DNA from: Acetobacteraceae bacterium
GTDB taxonomy: Bacteria > Pseudomonadota > Alphaproteobacteria > Acetobacterales > Acetobacteraceae
Assembly: GCA_030041255.1 (NCBI GenBank)
Contig: JASHOF010000038.1
Coordinates: forward strand, 1 to 39,616
Length of the DNA stretch: 39,616 nt
Reading direction: 5' to 3'
The notes beneath the pieces are model-generated. The model did not search any database and was not told where the DNA came from. It saw only the letters and a list, made by a program, of their open reading frames with translations. This document shows, in pieces, positions 1 to 7,651 of the stretch (its first letter is position 1; the number at the start of each line of letters is the position of its first letter). Made by a program: the position numbers and the translations under genes.

Positions 1-786
1 ACTGCCATCGCGTTCTGCATCACCGTTGCTCACGCGGAACACGTCGCCGAACAGTTCACCGCTGCCGGAATAATCGCAGACTCCATAGATGGAAACATGA
101 CTTCTTCTGAGCGCCTGGACCGCGTAACCCAGTTGCGGGACGGCACGCTCTCGGTGCTGACCTCGTGCGAAATCATCTCCGAAGGCTTCGACGCGCCCGC
201 AGTTGGTGGTGCGATACTTCTGAGACCGACGCAATCGCTCGCGTTGTATCGGCAGCAAGTTGGCCGAAGCCTCCGGCCGAAACCGGACGGATCTCCAGCG
301 GTCATTTTGGATCATGTCGGTAACGTTTTCCGGCACGGTTTACCCGATGCTCCGCACACGTGGTCACTCGACAGCAAGCCTCGGCGACAGCGAGAGCACG
401 GCGAACACAAAGCGAAGAAATGCCAAGCCTGCGACACGGTTTTCCCCCTCGGCGCTACTCGTGAGCAATGCTCGTATCCTGGCCGTGAAGGATGCGTGTT
501 CCCGCCGCCGGTGATCCCGCGCGAAGCTGACGGCACGCTCGGCGAGGTGGTGGCAGAGCGCACCCTGCTCGGCACACCGGGCATCACACCGGCATGGGCG
601 GAAGGCATCCCTCTGCACAGTCGCGTACCTGGCTCTCTCTCCACATTGCTGCACCTTGCGGCCGGGCACTGGGATCGGCTCCGCGCGATCCAGGAAGCGC
701 GAGGCTACGCTCCCGGATGGATCTGGCACCGGATGCGCGAAGCAACTCAGGAAAAGCCAAATCACAATGAGGATAATGTACAATGA
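1..786 (+). CDS. SF2 DEAD/DEAH-type helicase, C-terminal part (5' end outside window)
   Basis: The frame is open from the first base, so the true start lies upstream and only the last 261 residues are seen. The visible part is the second RecA-like domain of an SF2 helicase: a motif IV-like strand (CITVAHAEHVAEQF) at the edge, a motif V-like segment (ISEGFDAPAV), and a clear motif VI (YRQQVGRSLRP). A cysteine cluster follows (KCQACD, then CSYPGREGC), probably a zinc ribbon, and then a helical tail. The family uses ATP to unwind or remodel nucleic acid; beside a Toprim primase and a VapE protein it is most likely the element's replication helicase. Its stop overlaps the next start (ATGA), so translation is probably coupled. 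The helicase call is firm; the exact replication role is inferred from the neighbours. Confidence 0.9.
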   Translation, partial: TAIAFCITVAHAEHVAEQFTAAGIIADSIDGNMTSSERLDRVTQLRDGTLSVLTSCEIISEGFDAPAVGGAILLRPTQSLALYRQQVGRSLRPKPDGSPAVILDHVGNVFRHGLPDAPHTWSLDSKPRRQREHGEHKAKKCQACDTVFPLGATREQCSYPGREGCVFPPPVIPREADGTLGEVVAERTLLGTPGITPAWAEGIPLHSRVPGSLSTLLHLAAGHWDRLRAIQEARGYAPGWIWHRMREATQEKPNHNEDNVQ

Positions 787-1085
787 ACTACGTCGAGGAT
801 GACGACATCGCCCCCGCACAACGCGCTCTGAAGATACTGGCGTGTGATAGCGGCTGGCCTCTTGAGCACGAGGAGGACGGGGAATGTTGCGTCAGAATTG
901 CAGGCGGGGCCTACCTGTCCATTAATAGGGTATTCGGGGACGATGGCAGAGTCGAGTTCCGACTTGACTTGCGGCCGCCAGTCGATCGGCCGATGCCCGA
1001 CGATGCCGAGGCACTTCGCGACTGGATCGCCTCGGTTTTACGCAAAGCTGCAATCTTAATCGATGGAAAAGATGGCGCTAAATGA
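783..1085 (+). CDS. Small hypothetical protein of the replication block
   Basis: This is a 100-residue acidic protein that I do not recognise. Its ATG overlaps the helicase stop (ATGA at 783-786) and its own stop overlaps the primase start (ATGA at 1082-1085), so it sits inside a translationally coupled operon. No membrane segment, signal peptide or metal motif is visible. The C-terminal half (DAEALRDWIASVLRKAA) should form an amphipathic helix. Proteins in this position between helicase and primase in alphaproteobacterial prophages are usually unannotated. The coding call rests on the overlaps and clean fit; no function is proposed. Confidence 0.75.
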   Translation: MNYVEDDDIAPAQRALKILACDSGWPLEHEEDGECCVRIAGGAYLSINRVFGDDGRVEFRLDLRPPVDRPMPDDAEALRDWIASVLRKAAILIDGKDGAK

Positions 1086-1957
1086 CCGGCGCCCCTCGAA
1101 TCTCTGCCCCGGACGTCGCGCTCCGGCTCGGTCTTCGCAAATACCCTCGATCCTGGCGCGGCCGGTGCCCGGTCTGCAACTACTCGGGCAATACTTTTTC
1201 AGTCCGGTCAAAGAACGGCTGGCCGAAGCTATACTGCTCGAACGGGTGCAGCCATGACGAACTCAACACCGCAATGCAAGCCGTATTCGCCGGAACCTGG
1301 CAGCCGTCGGAACGCAACGTCGAGAGTGAAGCCGAAGCGCGGGAACGCAAGCACCAAGCGGCGCTGAAGCTGTGGAATGGCGCCGAGCCGCTGCGCCGGA
1401 TGCCGGCGGACCCCGCCGTACTCTACCTTCAGCGTCGTGGCATCGGCCATCTCTCCGGCAGTTCGGCGTTGCGGTACCGGCGCGACGTTTCTCACCCGGA
1501 GCAGAAACGCCATCCGGCCATGGTTGCGCTTGTGCAGGCGGTCGATGACAGGCCACTCGGGGTGCATAGGACCTATGTCACGCAATGCGGCGAGAAGGCC
1601 AACGTCGAGCCGGCGAAGGCGAGCCTCGGCACCGTATGGGGTGGCGCCATTCGTCTCGATCCCGCCGGACCGGAGATCGTCATAGGAGAGGGCATCGAGA
1701 GCAGCGCCAGCGCCGGCAAGCTGCTCGGCCTGCCGGCCTGGGCCGCCATCAGTGCCGGAAATCTCGCCAGGGGCCTTGTCCTGCCACTGGAAGTGCGCAG
1801 CGTCGTCATCGCGGCCGATGCCGATATGTTCGGCGAGCGTGCCGCACGCGACGGCGCTTTACGATGGCAACGGGAAGGCCGGCGCGTGCGCATCGCTCGG
1901 CCGGACGAGAGCGGCACAGATTTCAACGACCTTTTGAGAGAGTGCGCCCATGCGTGA
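1082..1957 (+). CDS. Zinc-finger/Toprim DNA primase-like protein
   Basis: A 291-residue primase-like protein. The N-terminus carries a CxxC...CxxxC zinc finger (C29, C32, C52, C56) like the DNA-binding finger of phage primases. A linker follows with the typical ALRYRRDVSHPE-type segment, then a Toprim domain: IGEGIES (Glu203) and the DAD acid pair (Asp246, Asp248), ending with a GTDFNDLL motif (278-285) often found at the end of such Toprim domains. It probably makes primers or assists replication start for the mobile element. It overlaps the upstream gene by 4 nt and the VapE gene by 8 nt. The family assignment is well supported; actual priming activity is inferred, since no separate polymerase catalytic core is obvious. 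Confidence 0.9.
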   Translation: MTGAPRISAPDVALRLGLRKYPRSWRGRCPVCNYSGNTFSVRSKNGWPKLYCSNGCSHDELNTAMQAVFAGTWQPSERNVESEAEARERKHQAALKLWNGAEPLRRMPADPAVLYLQRRGIGHLSGSSALRYRRDVSHPEQKRHPAMVALVQAVDDRPLGVHRTYVTQCGEKANVEPAKASLGTVWGGAIRLDPAGPEIVIGEGIESSASAGKLLGLPAWAAISAGNLARGLVLPLEVRSVVIAADADMFGERAARDGALRWQREGRRVRIARPDESGTDFNDLLRECAHA

Positions 1958-3185
1958 CGATGGCTTTCACATCGAAAGTTGCGCGTGGTTGGCCGCCTGC
2001 CAATGCGACAGCAACGCCGAGCCCCGGCCGAATCTGTTCAATGTCATGCTTGCGATGCGCAGCGATACACGGCTTGCCGATCTGTTCGCCTACGATGAAA
2101 TGCTCCGGGCCTCAATCCTGACGCGCGCAACCCCGGGCGAAACAGCGCAGGGAAATGGCCGATTTAGTCCCCGGCCCGTTCGTGACGATGATGTTGGGGC
2201 AGTGCAGGAATGGCTCCAAAAGCAGGGACTAGAAAAAGTCGGCAAGGACGTCGTGCACCAGGCCGTTGACCTTCGCGCCCACGAATGCGCTTTCCATCCA
2301 GTGCAAGACTACCTCACGGGCCTGCGATGGGATGCCACACAAAGAATAGAAAAATGGCTTTCATACTATCTCGGCGCCGAGGATATCGAGTACCATCGAA
2401 CGATCGGCTCCATGTTCCTCGTGTCAATGGTAGCCCGTATCTTCGAACCCGGATGCCAAGCCGATTACATGCTCGTGCTCGAAGGCCCGCAAGGCGCCCT
2501 AAAATCGAGCGTTTGCCGCGTGCTGGCCGGAGAATGGTTTTCCGACGCTCTCCCTGACATCCGTGCCGCCGGCAAGGATGTCGCACAGCACCTCAATGGC
2601 AAATGGCTCATCGAAGTCGCCGAGATGTCGGCACTGGACCGGGCCGAGGCTTCCGCTCTCAAAGCCTTCATCACCCGCACCATCGAACGCTACCGCCCGA
2701 GCTACGGCCGAAAAGAAGTCATTGAGCCCCGTCAATGCGTCTTCGCCGGAACAACCAACGAAAGCGTCTATCTTCGCGATAAAACCGGCGGCAGGCGTTT
2801 CTGGCCCGTGAAGGTCGGCAGCATCGACATCGAAGCACTAGCGCACGACCGGGACCAACTGTTCGCCGAAGCCGTGACGCTCTACCGCGCCGGGCACCGG
2901 TGGTGGCCCGATGCCGAATTCGAGCGCGAGCACATCATCCCGGAGCAGGAAAGCCGGTACGAAGCCGACGCGTGGGAAGAGAACATCCGAATCTTCCTCG
3001 CCACCACTACCCGCACAACCATTTCGGAAGTCGCCAGCGCTGCCCTTCACGTCGAGACGCCGAAGCTCGGCACCGCGGAACAAAGACGAATCCGTGCCGC
3101 TCTGCTCCGCCTCAAATGGCGCGAGGGAGTCCGAACTGGTCGCGGCCGGTGGTGGATACCGGCAGGTGACGCAGTGTCACAGTGA
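1950..3185 (+). CDS. VapE-family P-loop ATPase (virulence-associated protein E)
   Basis: A 411-residue protein of the VapE/SF3-helicase-like family found in phages and satellites. It has a Walker A (GPQGALKSS, 179-187), a Walker B-like strand (KWLIEVAEM, 218-226), a sensor-1 asparagine (FAGTTN, 265-270) and the diagnostic DKTGGRRFWPV (277-287). The N-terminal 130 residues include the region (FHPVQDYLTGLRWD) that commonly precedes the ATPase core. Members are thought to act as replicative helicases, often next to a primase as here. The start overlaps the primase end by 8 nt. The stop codon lies within a perfect GTGTCAC/GTGACAC palindrome, and the GTCAC-rich segment described separately begins inside the last codons. 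Confidence 0.93.
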   Translation: MRDDGFHIESCAWLAACQCDSNAEPRPNLFNVMLAMRSDTRLADLFAYDEMLRASILTRATPGETAQGNGRFSPRPVRDDDVGAVQEWLQKQGLEKVGKDVVHQAVDLRAHECAFHPVQDYLTGLRWDATQRIEKWLSYYLGAEDIEYHRTIGSMFLVSMVARIFEPGCQADYMLVLEGPQGALKSSVCRVLAGEWFSDALPDIRAAGKDVAQHLNGKWLIEVAEMSALDRAEASALKAFITRTIERYRPSYGRKEVIEPRQCVFAGTTNESVYLRDKTGGRRFWPVKVGSIDIEALAHDRDQLFAEAVTLYRAGHRWWPDAEFEREHIIPEQESRYEADAWEENIRIFLATTTRTTISEVASAALHVETPKLGTAEQRRIRAALLRLKWREGVRTGRGRWWIPAGDAVSQ

Positions 3186-3267
3186 CACAGCTTGCATATA
3201 AGCACCCATAGGTGCGCGCCTTTAGGGATTTATATACAAAATGCGTCACACCCGTCACTGCGTCACC
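3165..3267. promoter_or_regulatory. GTCAC/GTGAC-rich palindromic cluster, candidate origin or operator
   Basis: Six GTCAC pentamers (either strand) fall in about 100 bp: 3166-3170, 3176-3180, 3182-3186, 3245-3249, 3254-3258 and 3262-3266. Two structures are exact: GTGTCAC-A-GTGACAC (3174-3188), and a 12-bp inverted repeat, GGTGACGCAGTG (3165-3176) with CACTGCGTCACC (3256-3267). Between them lies an AT-rich stretch (about 3190-3243), unusual for this GC-rich region, with a small GCACC/GGTGC stem. Directly after primase and VapE genes this arrangement suits a replication origin with iterons or an operator. The function is inference. Confidence 0.5.
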
Positions 3268-3484
3268 ACAAACGAGGAGATTAGGAGAGCGTTCGCGCGA
3301 TACGAGCACCTGCCGGCCCGTGATGCTTCCCCATTCCGCTCGACTCTCGCGGCGGACGCGCCATCCGCCAAACTTGCCGAGAAAGCGGTGGTATTCCGCG
3401 CCTTCTCCGCACGCCCATGCACGGTCCCGCAAGCTATCCCACAAATTCCTTGCGCGGCTTGGGGGTGCTCGCCATGTTTCAAGC
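3268..3484. other. Stretch between replication and packaging genes without a convincing gene
   Basis: Open frames run through this interval, including an 87-residue frame starting at 3241 and an upstream extension of the small-terminase frame from a GTG at 3212. None has a good ribosome binding site, recognisable motif or clearly coding codon pattern, so I assign no gene. With the GTCAC cluster, the gap between the VapE stop and the next likely start is about 300 bp. Confidence 0.4.
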
Positions 3485-4027
3485 ATGAGCACTTCGGCCT
3501 CTGACTCCGCCGCGCCATCGCTTCCGGTTCGCTATGCCGGCGCCCAACGATCGCGTCGGCTGCATCGTGGCGCCGTGGGCAAGATCGTCGGCAGCACGGC
3601 GCTCGGCCGGTTCATCCGGAACCTCGAGGCCGAGTTGGTTGCGCACGTTGGCGGGCACCCTAGCATCACACAACGCCTGCTCATCGACCGGATCATCAAG
3701 CTCCGGCTTCAACTCGACCGCCTTGACGAGCGGCTTGATGCAGACGGCGAGCTTTCCGAGCACGCTTGCCGGCTGCGTATGGCGGCTGAGAACCGGCTCC
3801 GGCTCGACCTGGTGGCGCTCGGCCTCGCCCCTCGCCCGCCGCCGGTGCCGACCCTCGAGCAGGAACTCGTTCGGATCGCCGCCGAAAAAGCGGCCAGGGA
3901 AGGCCGCCAGGCGGTCCCTAGCGCCGAGACACTCAATCATACCGGCCAGCCGCCGGAGGCCGCCAGCGGGCGCTACAGCCAATTTTTCGAGGAGGGTCAT
4001 CGTGCCGCGTCCGCGCCGGAAGGCTGA
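3485..4027 (+). CDS. Putative small terminase subunit / packaging-associated protein
   Basis: A 180-residue protein from the ATG at 3485; the frame is open further upstream but only this start gives a plausible product. The central part (LLIDRIIKLRLQLDRLDERL, then SEHACRLRMAAENRLRLDLVALGLAP) is helical and resembles the short proteins that directly precede large terminases in alphaproteobacterial prophages. It overlaps the large terminase by 26 nt. Small terminase subunits recognise phage DNA and load the motor. The assignment is by position and helical composition rather than a recognised motif. No strong Shine-Dalgarno sequence lies close to the ATG, so the start is uncertain. Confidence 0.6.
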   Translation: MSTSASDSAAPSLPVRYAGAQRSRRLHRGAVGKIVGSTALGRFIRNLEAELVAHVGGHPSITQRLLIDRIIKLRLQLDRLDERLDADGELSEHACRLRMAAENRLRLDLVALGLAPRPPPVPTLEQELVRIAAEKAAREGRQAVPSAETLNHTGQPPEAASGRYSQFFEEGHRAASAPEG

Positions 4028-5960
4028 GCCGGCAGCGCCGCCCGAATCGGGCGCGCTTCCGACCGATCCGGTAGCCTTCCTCGAGGGCGTGCTGGTCAAC
4101 CCGGAAACGGGCGGGCCTTTTGTTCTGACCGAAGCGGAACGGGCCTTTCTCGCGCACGCCTTCGCGGTCGGGCCGGATGGACGGGCGCTCTACCCGGAAC
4201 TCGTTTTCGGAGCGCCAAAGAAGTCGGGGAAGACGGCGCTTGCCGCCATGGTCCTGATCTACGTGGTCCGGGTGCTCGGCGGCCGTTTCGCGGAAGGCTA
4301 CGTGATATCGAACTCTCGCGAGCAGGCGGCGAACCGGGTCTTCCTTGCCGCCGCGCGTATCGTGGAGGCCACGCCAGCGCTTGCGGCCGAGGCGAAAGTG
4401 ACGGCCGAGAAGATTGTCTTCGGGAGCACGGGAGCAACGATTGCGGCCATCGCGTCCGATTACGCCACGGCGGCGGGCAGCAACCCCACGATCAGCGTTT
4501 TCGACGAGTTGTGGGGCTTCACGACCGAACTCGACCATCGCCTATTTGACGAAATGGTAGTGCCGCCGACGCGGGCGCTGGGATGGAGACTCACGGTTAC
4601 ATACGCCGGCTATCACGACGAGAGCGAGCTGTTGGAGGGTCTATACAGCCGCGGCATGGCCGGCGAGCAGGTGGCACCGGACCTGTATGCGCAGCCCGGC
4701 TTGCTGATGTTTTGGACCCACCGCTTCACGGCACCGTGGCAAACGGAAGCGTGGCGCGAGCAGATGCGGGAGGCGCTTCGCCCGAAGGCGTACCTGCGGC
4801 TGATTGAGAACCGCTGGATATCGAGCGAGTCCAGCTTCGTTCCGATCGAATGGTTCGACGAGTGCGTTGACGCCACGATCCGGCCGCTGATTCGTGAGCC
4901 GAGGCTGCCGGTTTGGGTCGGGGTTGACGCATCGACGAAGCGCGACACGACGGCTGTTGTGGCCTGCACCTGGGATGGCGCAGCGCAAAAGGTGCGCCTG
5001 GTGCGGCATGCCATCTGGCAACCTTCGCCCGATGATCCGCTCGATTTCGAGACTACCGTTGAAGTCGAGCTGATGGACCTGGCGAGACGGTTTGCGTTGC
5101 GTGAGGTTCGGTATGATCCTTTCCAGATGCAGGCTACCGCCGAGCGGCTTCGGGCGGCGCGATTGCCGATGCTCGAATTTCCGCAGACCGCCGAAAATCT
5201 CACGGCGGCGAGCACGGGGCTCTACGAATTGCTAAAGGGCCGAAACTTGGCGGTTTACCCGGACGAGGCGATCCGCCAGGCGGTGCAGCGGTCGGTTGCG
5301 GTCGAGATGAAGCGCGGCTGGCGACTGGCGAAGGCGAGGGCTTCGCATCCCATCGATGTTGTCGTGGCGCTGGCGATGGCGTCATACGGCGCGGTACAGG
5401 CGAGCATGGGGCCGGCAGCTCTGGCGTCGGTCGAGGATTTGCTCGGGCCTGACGGTGCGCCGCTGCCGATGCCGAAGATTTGCGAGTTGCTTCATGCGGT
5501 CCTGATCGCCGGGGCGGATGGAAGCGCGGCTGCGATGTATTTTGCGGCTGGTCATGTTCTTCGCTCGCCGCCGTGGGTGGGCGTTCTGTTGCTTGATTTC
5601 GATGACATTCCGCTTGGCGATGCGCCCAGGGTTGTCTACGAGAGGCTCTTCGCTTTGTTTCGTGAATGCGGATGCGGTGGCCAAGGTTTTATTCACGTTC
5701 AGCGTGAGATCGAGCCGATCTTTCTGGACTATGGGCTCGCGCCGCGCACGATCAATGCCGAGTGGATCCGTGATCCGCAGAGTGTCGCAGTGAGCGTGGC
5801 GGCGTATGTTCATACGGGAAGGGTGAGGATTTGCGAGCGTGCCTATGAGAAAAGCCGGCGGTTGCCGCTTGGCGGGACGCTGGTTTTCCATGGTGACACG
5901 GGGAAAGACGCGCTTCGGCTGGCGTGGCTGATGGGCGTCAAGACAGCGATGGGGGATTAG
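4002..5960 (+). CDS. Phage terminase large subunit with extra C-terminal domain
   Basis: From the GTG at 4002, behind a strong GAGGAGGG site, the product has 652 residues. The ATPase domain shows Walker A GAPKKSGKT (70-78) and Walker B VFDE (166-169). The RNase H-like nuclease domain shows candidate metal-binding acids D309 (VGVDAST), D372 (RYDPFQ) and D452 (HPIDVVVAL). It should package DNA into a prohead, translocating with ATP and cutting at the end. The usual fold ends near residue 468, but here about 184 more residues follow, with a pattern (LLLDFDD at 529-535, QREIEP near 567, GKDALRLAW near 634) that looks like another acidic alpha/beta domain. HNH nuclease follows after 1 nt. The terminase call is firm; the nature of the extension is open. 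Confidence 0.93.
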   Translation: MPRPRRKAEPAAPPESGALPTDPVAFLEGVLVNPETGGPFVLTEAERAFLAHAFAVGPDGRALYPELVFGAPKKSGKTALAAMVLIYVVRVLGGRFAEGYVISNSREQAANRVFLAAARIVEATPALAAEAKVTAEKIVFGSTGATIAAIASDYATAAGSNPTISVFDELWGFTTELDHRLFDEMVVPPTRALGWRLTVTYAGYHDESELLEGLYSRGMAGEQVAPDLYAQPGLLMFWTHRFTAPWQTEAWREQMREALRPKAYLRLIENRWISSESSFVPIEWFDECVDATIRPLIREPRLPVWVGVDASTKRDTTAVVACTWDGAAQKVRLVRHAIWQPSPDDPLDFETTVEVELMDLARRFALREVRYDPFQMQATAERLRAARLPMLEFPQTAENLTAASTGLYELLKGRNLAVYPDEAIRQAVQRSVAVEMKRGWRLAKARASHPIDVVVALAMASYGAVQASMGPAALASVEDLLGPDGAPLPMPKICELLHAVLIAGADGSAAAMYFAAGHVLRSPPWVGVLLLDFDDIPLGDAPRVVYERLFALFRECGCGGQGFIHVQREIEPIFLDYGLAPRTINAEWIRDPQSVAVSVAAYVHTGRVRICERAYEKSRRLPLGGTLVFHGDTGKDALRLAWLMGVKTAMGD

Positions 5961-5961
5961 G

Positions 5962-6312
5962 ATGCCTTCGGTGTGCGAGGCGTTGTCCGCCATCGAGGTC
6001 ATGCAGGCGGCTGCCGCGGCGCGGGCGGAAGAGGCGGAGAAGCGGAAGCGGCGGAGCAAGGACTTCTATGCGAGTCAGCCCTGGCGCCGCCTGCGGTACG
6101 CGGCACTTCGGGCCAACCGGGAAAAGCACGGCTGCATTACATGCGAGGTCTGCGGCAGCACTGAAGGTCCGTTCGACTGCGACCACATCACGCCGCTCAG
6201 CAAGGATTGGTCGAAGCGGCTCGATCCCGCCAACGTTCAAATCGCGTGCCGCGCGTGCAACTTCGGGAAAGGGAACCGTGACTCAATAGATTGGCGAGAG
6301 CCGGCGCCATGA
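5962..6312 (+). CDS. HNH endonuclease
   Basis: A 116-residue HNH nuclease. A charged helical N-terminus leads to YASQPWRRLRYAALR (36-50), the usual lead-in of phage HNH proteins. CEVCG (61-65) and CRACN (96-100) form the zinc-binding knuckles, and CDHITPLSKDW (73-83) holds the catalytic Asp-His, with Asn91 and the terminal NFGKGNR completing the fold. HNH proteins next to terminases assist cos cleavage or packaging in several phage families. It starts 2 nt after the terminase and overlaps the next gene by 4 nt (ATGA), so these genes are co-translated. The family is certain; a packaging role is inferred from position. Confidence 0.95.
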   Translation: MPSVCEALSAIEVMQAAAAARAEEAEKRKRRSKDFYASQPWRRLRYAALRANREKHGCITCEVCGSTEGPFDCDHITPLSKDWSKRLDPANVQIACRACNFGKGNRDSIDWREPAP

Positions 6313-6527
6313 CCGGCCTCACCGCCGAGCTGCTCGATATTTCGCGTGCAGTGCGACGCCTGGCACCGGATCGCAGAGACCCGGAGCGGTTCTTTGTCGA
6401 GAAGGACGAAGCAGCGGCAAGGCTGGCGGCTATCGCGCGGCGGATTGACCCCCGCCGCGGCAATGTCGTCATACGCCGAGATCAACAAGGCGATGGCGGA
6501 GACGGAGGATTCTTCGGAGGTTACTAG
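6309..6527 (+). CDS. Small phage protein of unknown function
   Basis: A 72-residue protein whose ATG overlaps the HNH stop (ATGA at 6309-6312). The segment LTAELLDISRAVRRLAPDRRDPERFFVEKDE is typical of small unannotated proteins following HNH/terminase genes in alphaproteobacterial prophages; I know the type but no function. It appears helical, with a glycine-rich C-terminal end (GDGGDGGFFGGY). The coding call rests on the overlap and the recognised sequence type. Confidence 0.7.
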   Translation: MTGLTAELLDISRAVRRLAPDRRDPERFFVEKDEAAARLAAIARRIDPRRGNVVIRRDQQGDGGDGGFFGGY

Positions 6528-6556
6528 AGTTTCACGTCCTGTGCTTGGTTTTTTCA

Positions 6557-6591
6557 TTGCGCGTTCGGTGCTGCGCTCATATATTATCGTC
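6557..6591 (+). promoter_or_regulatory. Candidate promoter for a leaderless transcript
   Basis: TTGCGC (6557-6562) and TATATT (6580-6585) are separated by exactly 17 nt, a good sigma70-type arrangement. The -10 element ends only 6 nt before the ATG at 6592, so transcription would start at or next to the A of the start codon. No Shine-Dalgarno sequence is visible. Both facts suggest a leaderless mRNA for the ribbon-helix-helix gene. Confidence 0.55.
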
Positions 6592-6816
6592 ATGAATACG
6601 CGTCCCGTCTCATTCACTCTTCCGCCCGATCTCATTGCCAGACTCGATGCCGTCGCCGAGTCAGAAGATCGCTCGCGTTCGGCAGTTGTGCGCCGCACTC
6701 TGGAGCGGGCGCTGGCTGAGCACGCGGCAGCCATGGCCGAGGCCGAGCGGCGGTTCCGCGAGTTACAGGGCGTCGCACCGCGCCCCGGCCACGCCGAAGA
6801 AAGCGAGCGGCCGTGA
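6592..6816 (+). CDS. Ribbon-helix-helix (CopG/Arc-type) regulator
   Basis: A 74-residue protein starting at ATG 6592. PVSFTLPPDLIARLDAVAE followed by DRSRSAVVRRTLERAL is a standard ribbon-helix-helix fold: one DNA-contacting beta strand and two helices, acting as a dimer. A charged helical tail follows. Such proteins are repressors in prophages or antitoxins. No toxin gene is adjacent, so a repressor role is more likely. The gene is separated from its operon-like upstream neighbours by 64 nt that hold a good promoter, and a terminator lies 70 nt downstream, so it may form its own transcription unit. Confidence 0.85.
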   Translation: MNTRPVSFTLPPDLIARLDAVAESEDRSRSAVVRRTLERALAEHAAAMAEAERRFRELQGVAPRPGHAEESERP

Positions 6817-6886
6817 CGACATTCCCTTCCCCCGGCGCGATTTTCTGCCTTTTCCTCAGCGCCGGCACCTTGCCGGAGGTCCGGCG

Positions 6887-6929
6887 CCCGCGGGCGGTGT
6901 TACTCCGTCGCTGCCCGCGGGTTTCTTTT
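6887..6929 (+). terminator. Intrinsic terminator after the RHH gene
   Basis: CCCGCGGGC (6887-6895) pairs perfectly with GCCCGCGGG (6913-6921) and is followed directly by TTTCTTTT. It closes the short unit of the ribbon-helix-helix gene and would isolate it from the virion genes beginning at 6950. Confidence 0.7.
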
Positions 6930-6949
6930 GACGTTGCAAGGAATCGACC

Positions 6950-7456
6950 ATGAGCATTGAATCGGAAAACGAACGGATTCGGGCGCAGATTTCCGAGTTG
7001 CAGCGCCGCCTCGCGCCAAGTCCCGCCGCAATGCGGGACGAGCTGGCCGCGATTGCCGCTCGCTACGATTCGGTTGATGCGAGTTTTGGCCAGAGCCTCC
7101 CGGAGGTGAATGGGCCGCTGCCCTGGGAAACGCCTTTGCAATTTCGTCAGCGGCGCTTGGCCGGCATCACGAAATACTCGCCGAGTTGCAAAAACATCGA
7201 CACGTCGAGGCTCGGCGAGGACTCGATTCGTCCGATCGAAGAGCGTTGCATTCAGGATGCACAGGAGGCTGCGAAGGATCCCGCTTCTTACCCTCCCAGA
7301 ACGTTGAGGGCCGTTAAATTTAGGGACGAAGCCGGGCGTGAGTGTACGCGTTGGGTCGGAAACATGTGGATCGGCGATTTTCTCCCGCAGCCCGGCGGCA
7401 TGGTTGGTCACTTAAACCACGCGCTCATCGACCACGCCCGTTTTCGCAAGCCGTGA
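6950..7456 (+). CDS. Phage protein of unknown function, possibly capsid-module associated
   Basis: A 168-residue protein. The first 40 residues (ENERIRAQISELQRRL) are likely coiled coil. The rest (GETPLAYRRR-like segment PWETPLQFRQRRLAG; then DAQEAAKDPASYPPRTLR and a terminal WVGNMWIGDFLPQPGG) resembles proteins that travel with head genes of alphaproteobacterial temperate phages, as far as I can recall the type; I cannot name a family with confidence. The stop overlaps the next start (TGATG at 7454-7458). If it is head-related, it would be the only trace of a head module here. Confidence 0.7.
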   Translation: MSIESENERIRAQISELQRRLAPSPAAMRDELAAIAARYDSVDASFGQSLPEVNGPLPWETPLQFRQRRLAGITKYSPSCKNIDTSRLGEDSIRPIEERCIQDAQEAAKDPASYPPRTLRAVKFRDEAGRECTRWVGNMWIGDFLPQPGGMVGHLNHALIDHARFRKP

Positions 7457-7647
7457 TGCGCTGGCTGCGCCGTCTGTTCCGGCGCCGGCCGGTGCCCGTG
7501 TTCCGCGTTGGCGATCTCGTGCGCTACCGTGGGCGCGCGATGGCTGTCTCGCGTATGACCGGGGACGCCGCAGAGCTTGTTTGGTACGATCATCACCGGG
7601 TTTTGCACACCGCGGGGTGGATTCCAACGGAAAAATTACGAGGATAA
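7456..7647 (+). CDS. Small basic hypothetical protein
   Basis: A 63-residue protein coupled to the preceding gene by a 1-nt overlap (TGATG). The N-terminus is very basic (MRWLRRLFRRRP). The remainder (FRVGDLVRYRGRAMAVSRM) looks like a small SH3-like beta barrel of the kind often found in short phage proteins. No function can be assigned. Confidence 0.6.
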   Translation: MRWLRRLFRRRPVPVFRVGDLVRYRGRAMAVSRMTGDAAELVWYDHHRVLHTAGWIPTEKLRG

Positions 7648-7651
7648 CCAG

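Noticed and set aside
3212-3484. Upstream extension of the small-terminase frame from GTG 3212
   Set aside because: The extension is Arg/Ser/Pro-rich, lacks a ribosome site and would start inside the GTCAC cluster; ATG 3485 gives a coherent product.
3112-3492. A 126-residue minus-strand frame between VapE and terminase genes
   Set aside because: It covers the VapE end and the palindromic cluster, has no recognisable motif and would oppose the phage operon; support is too weak.
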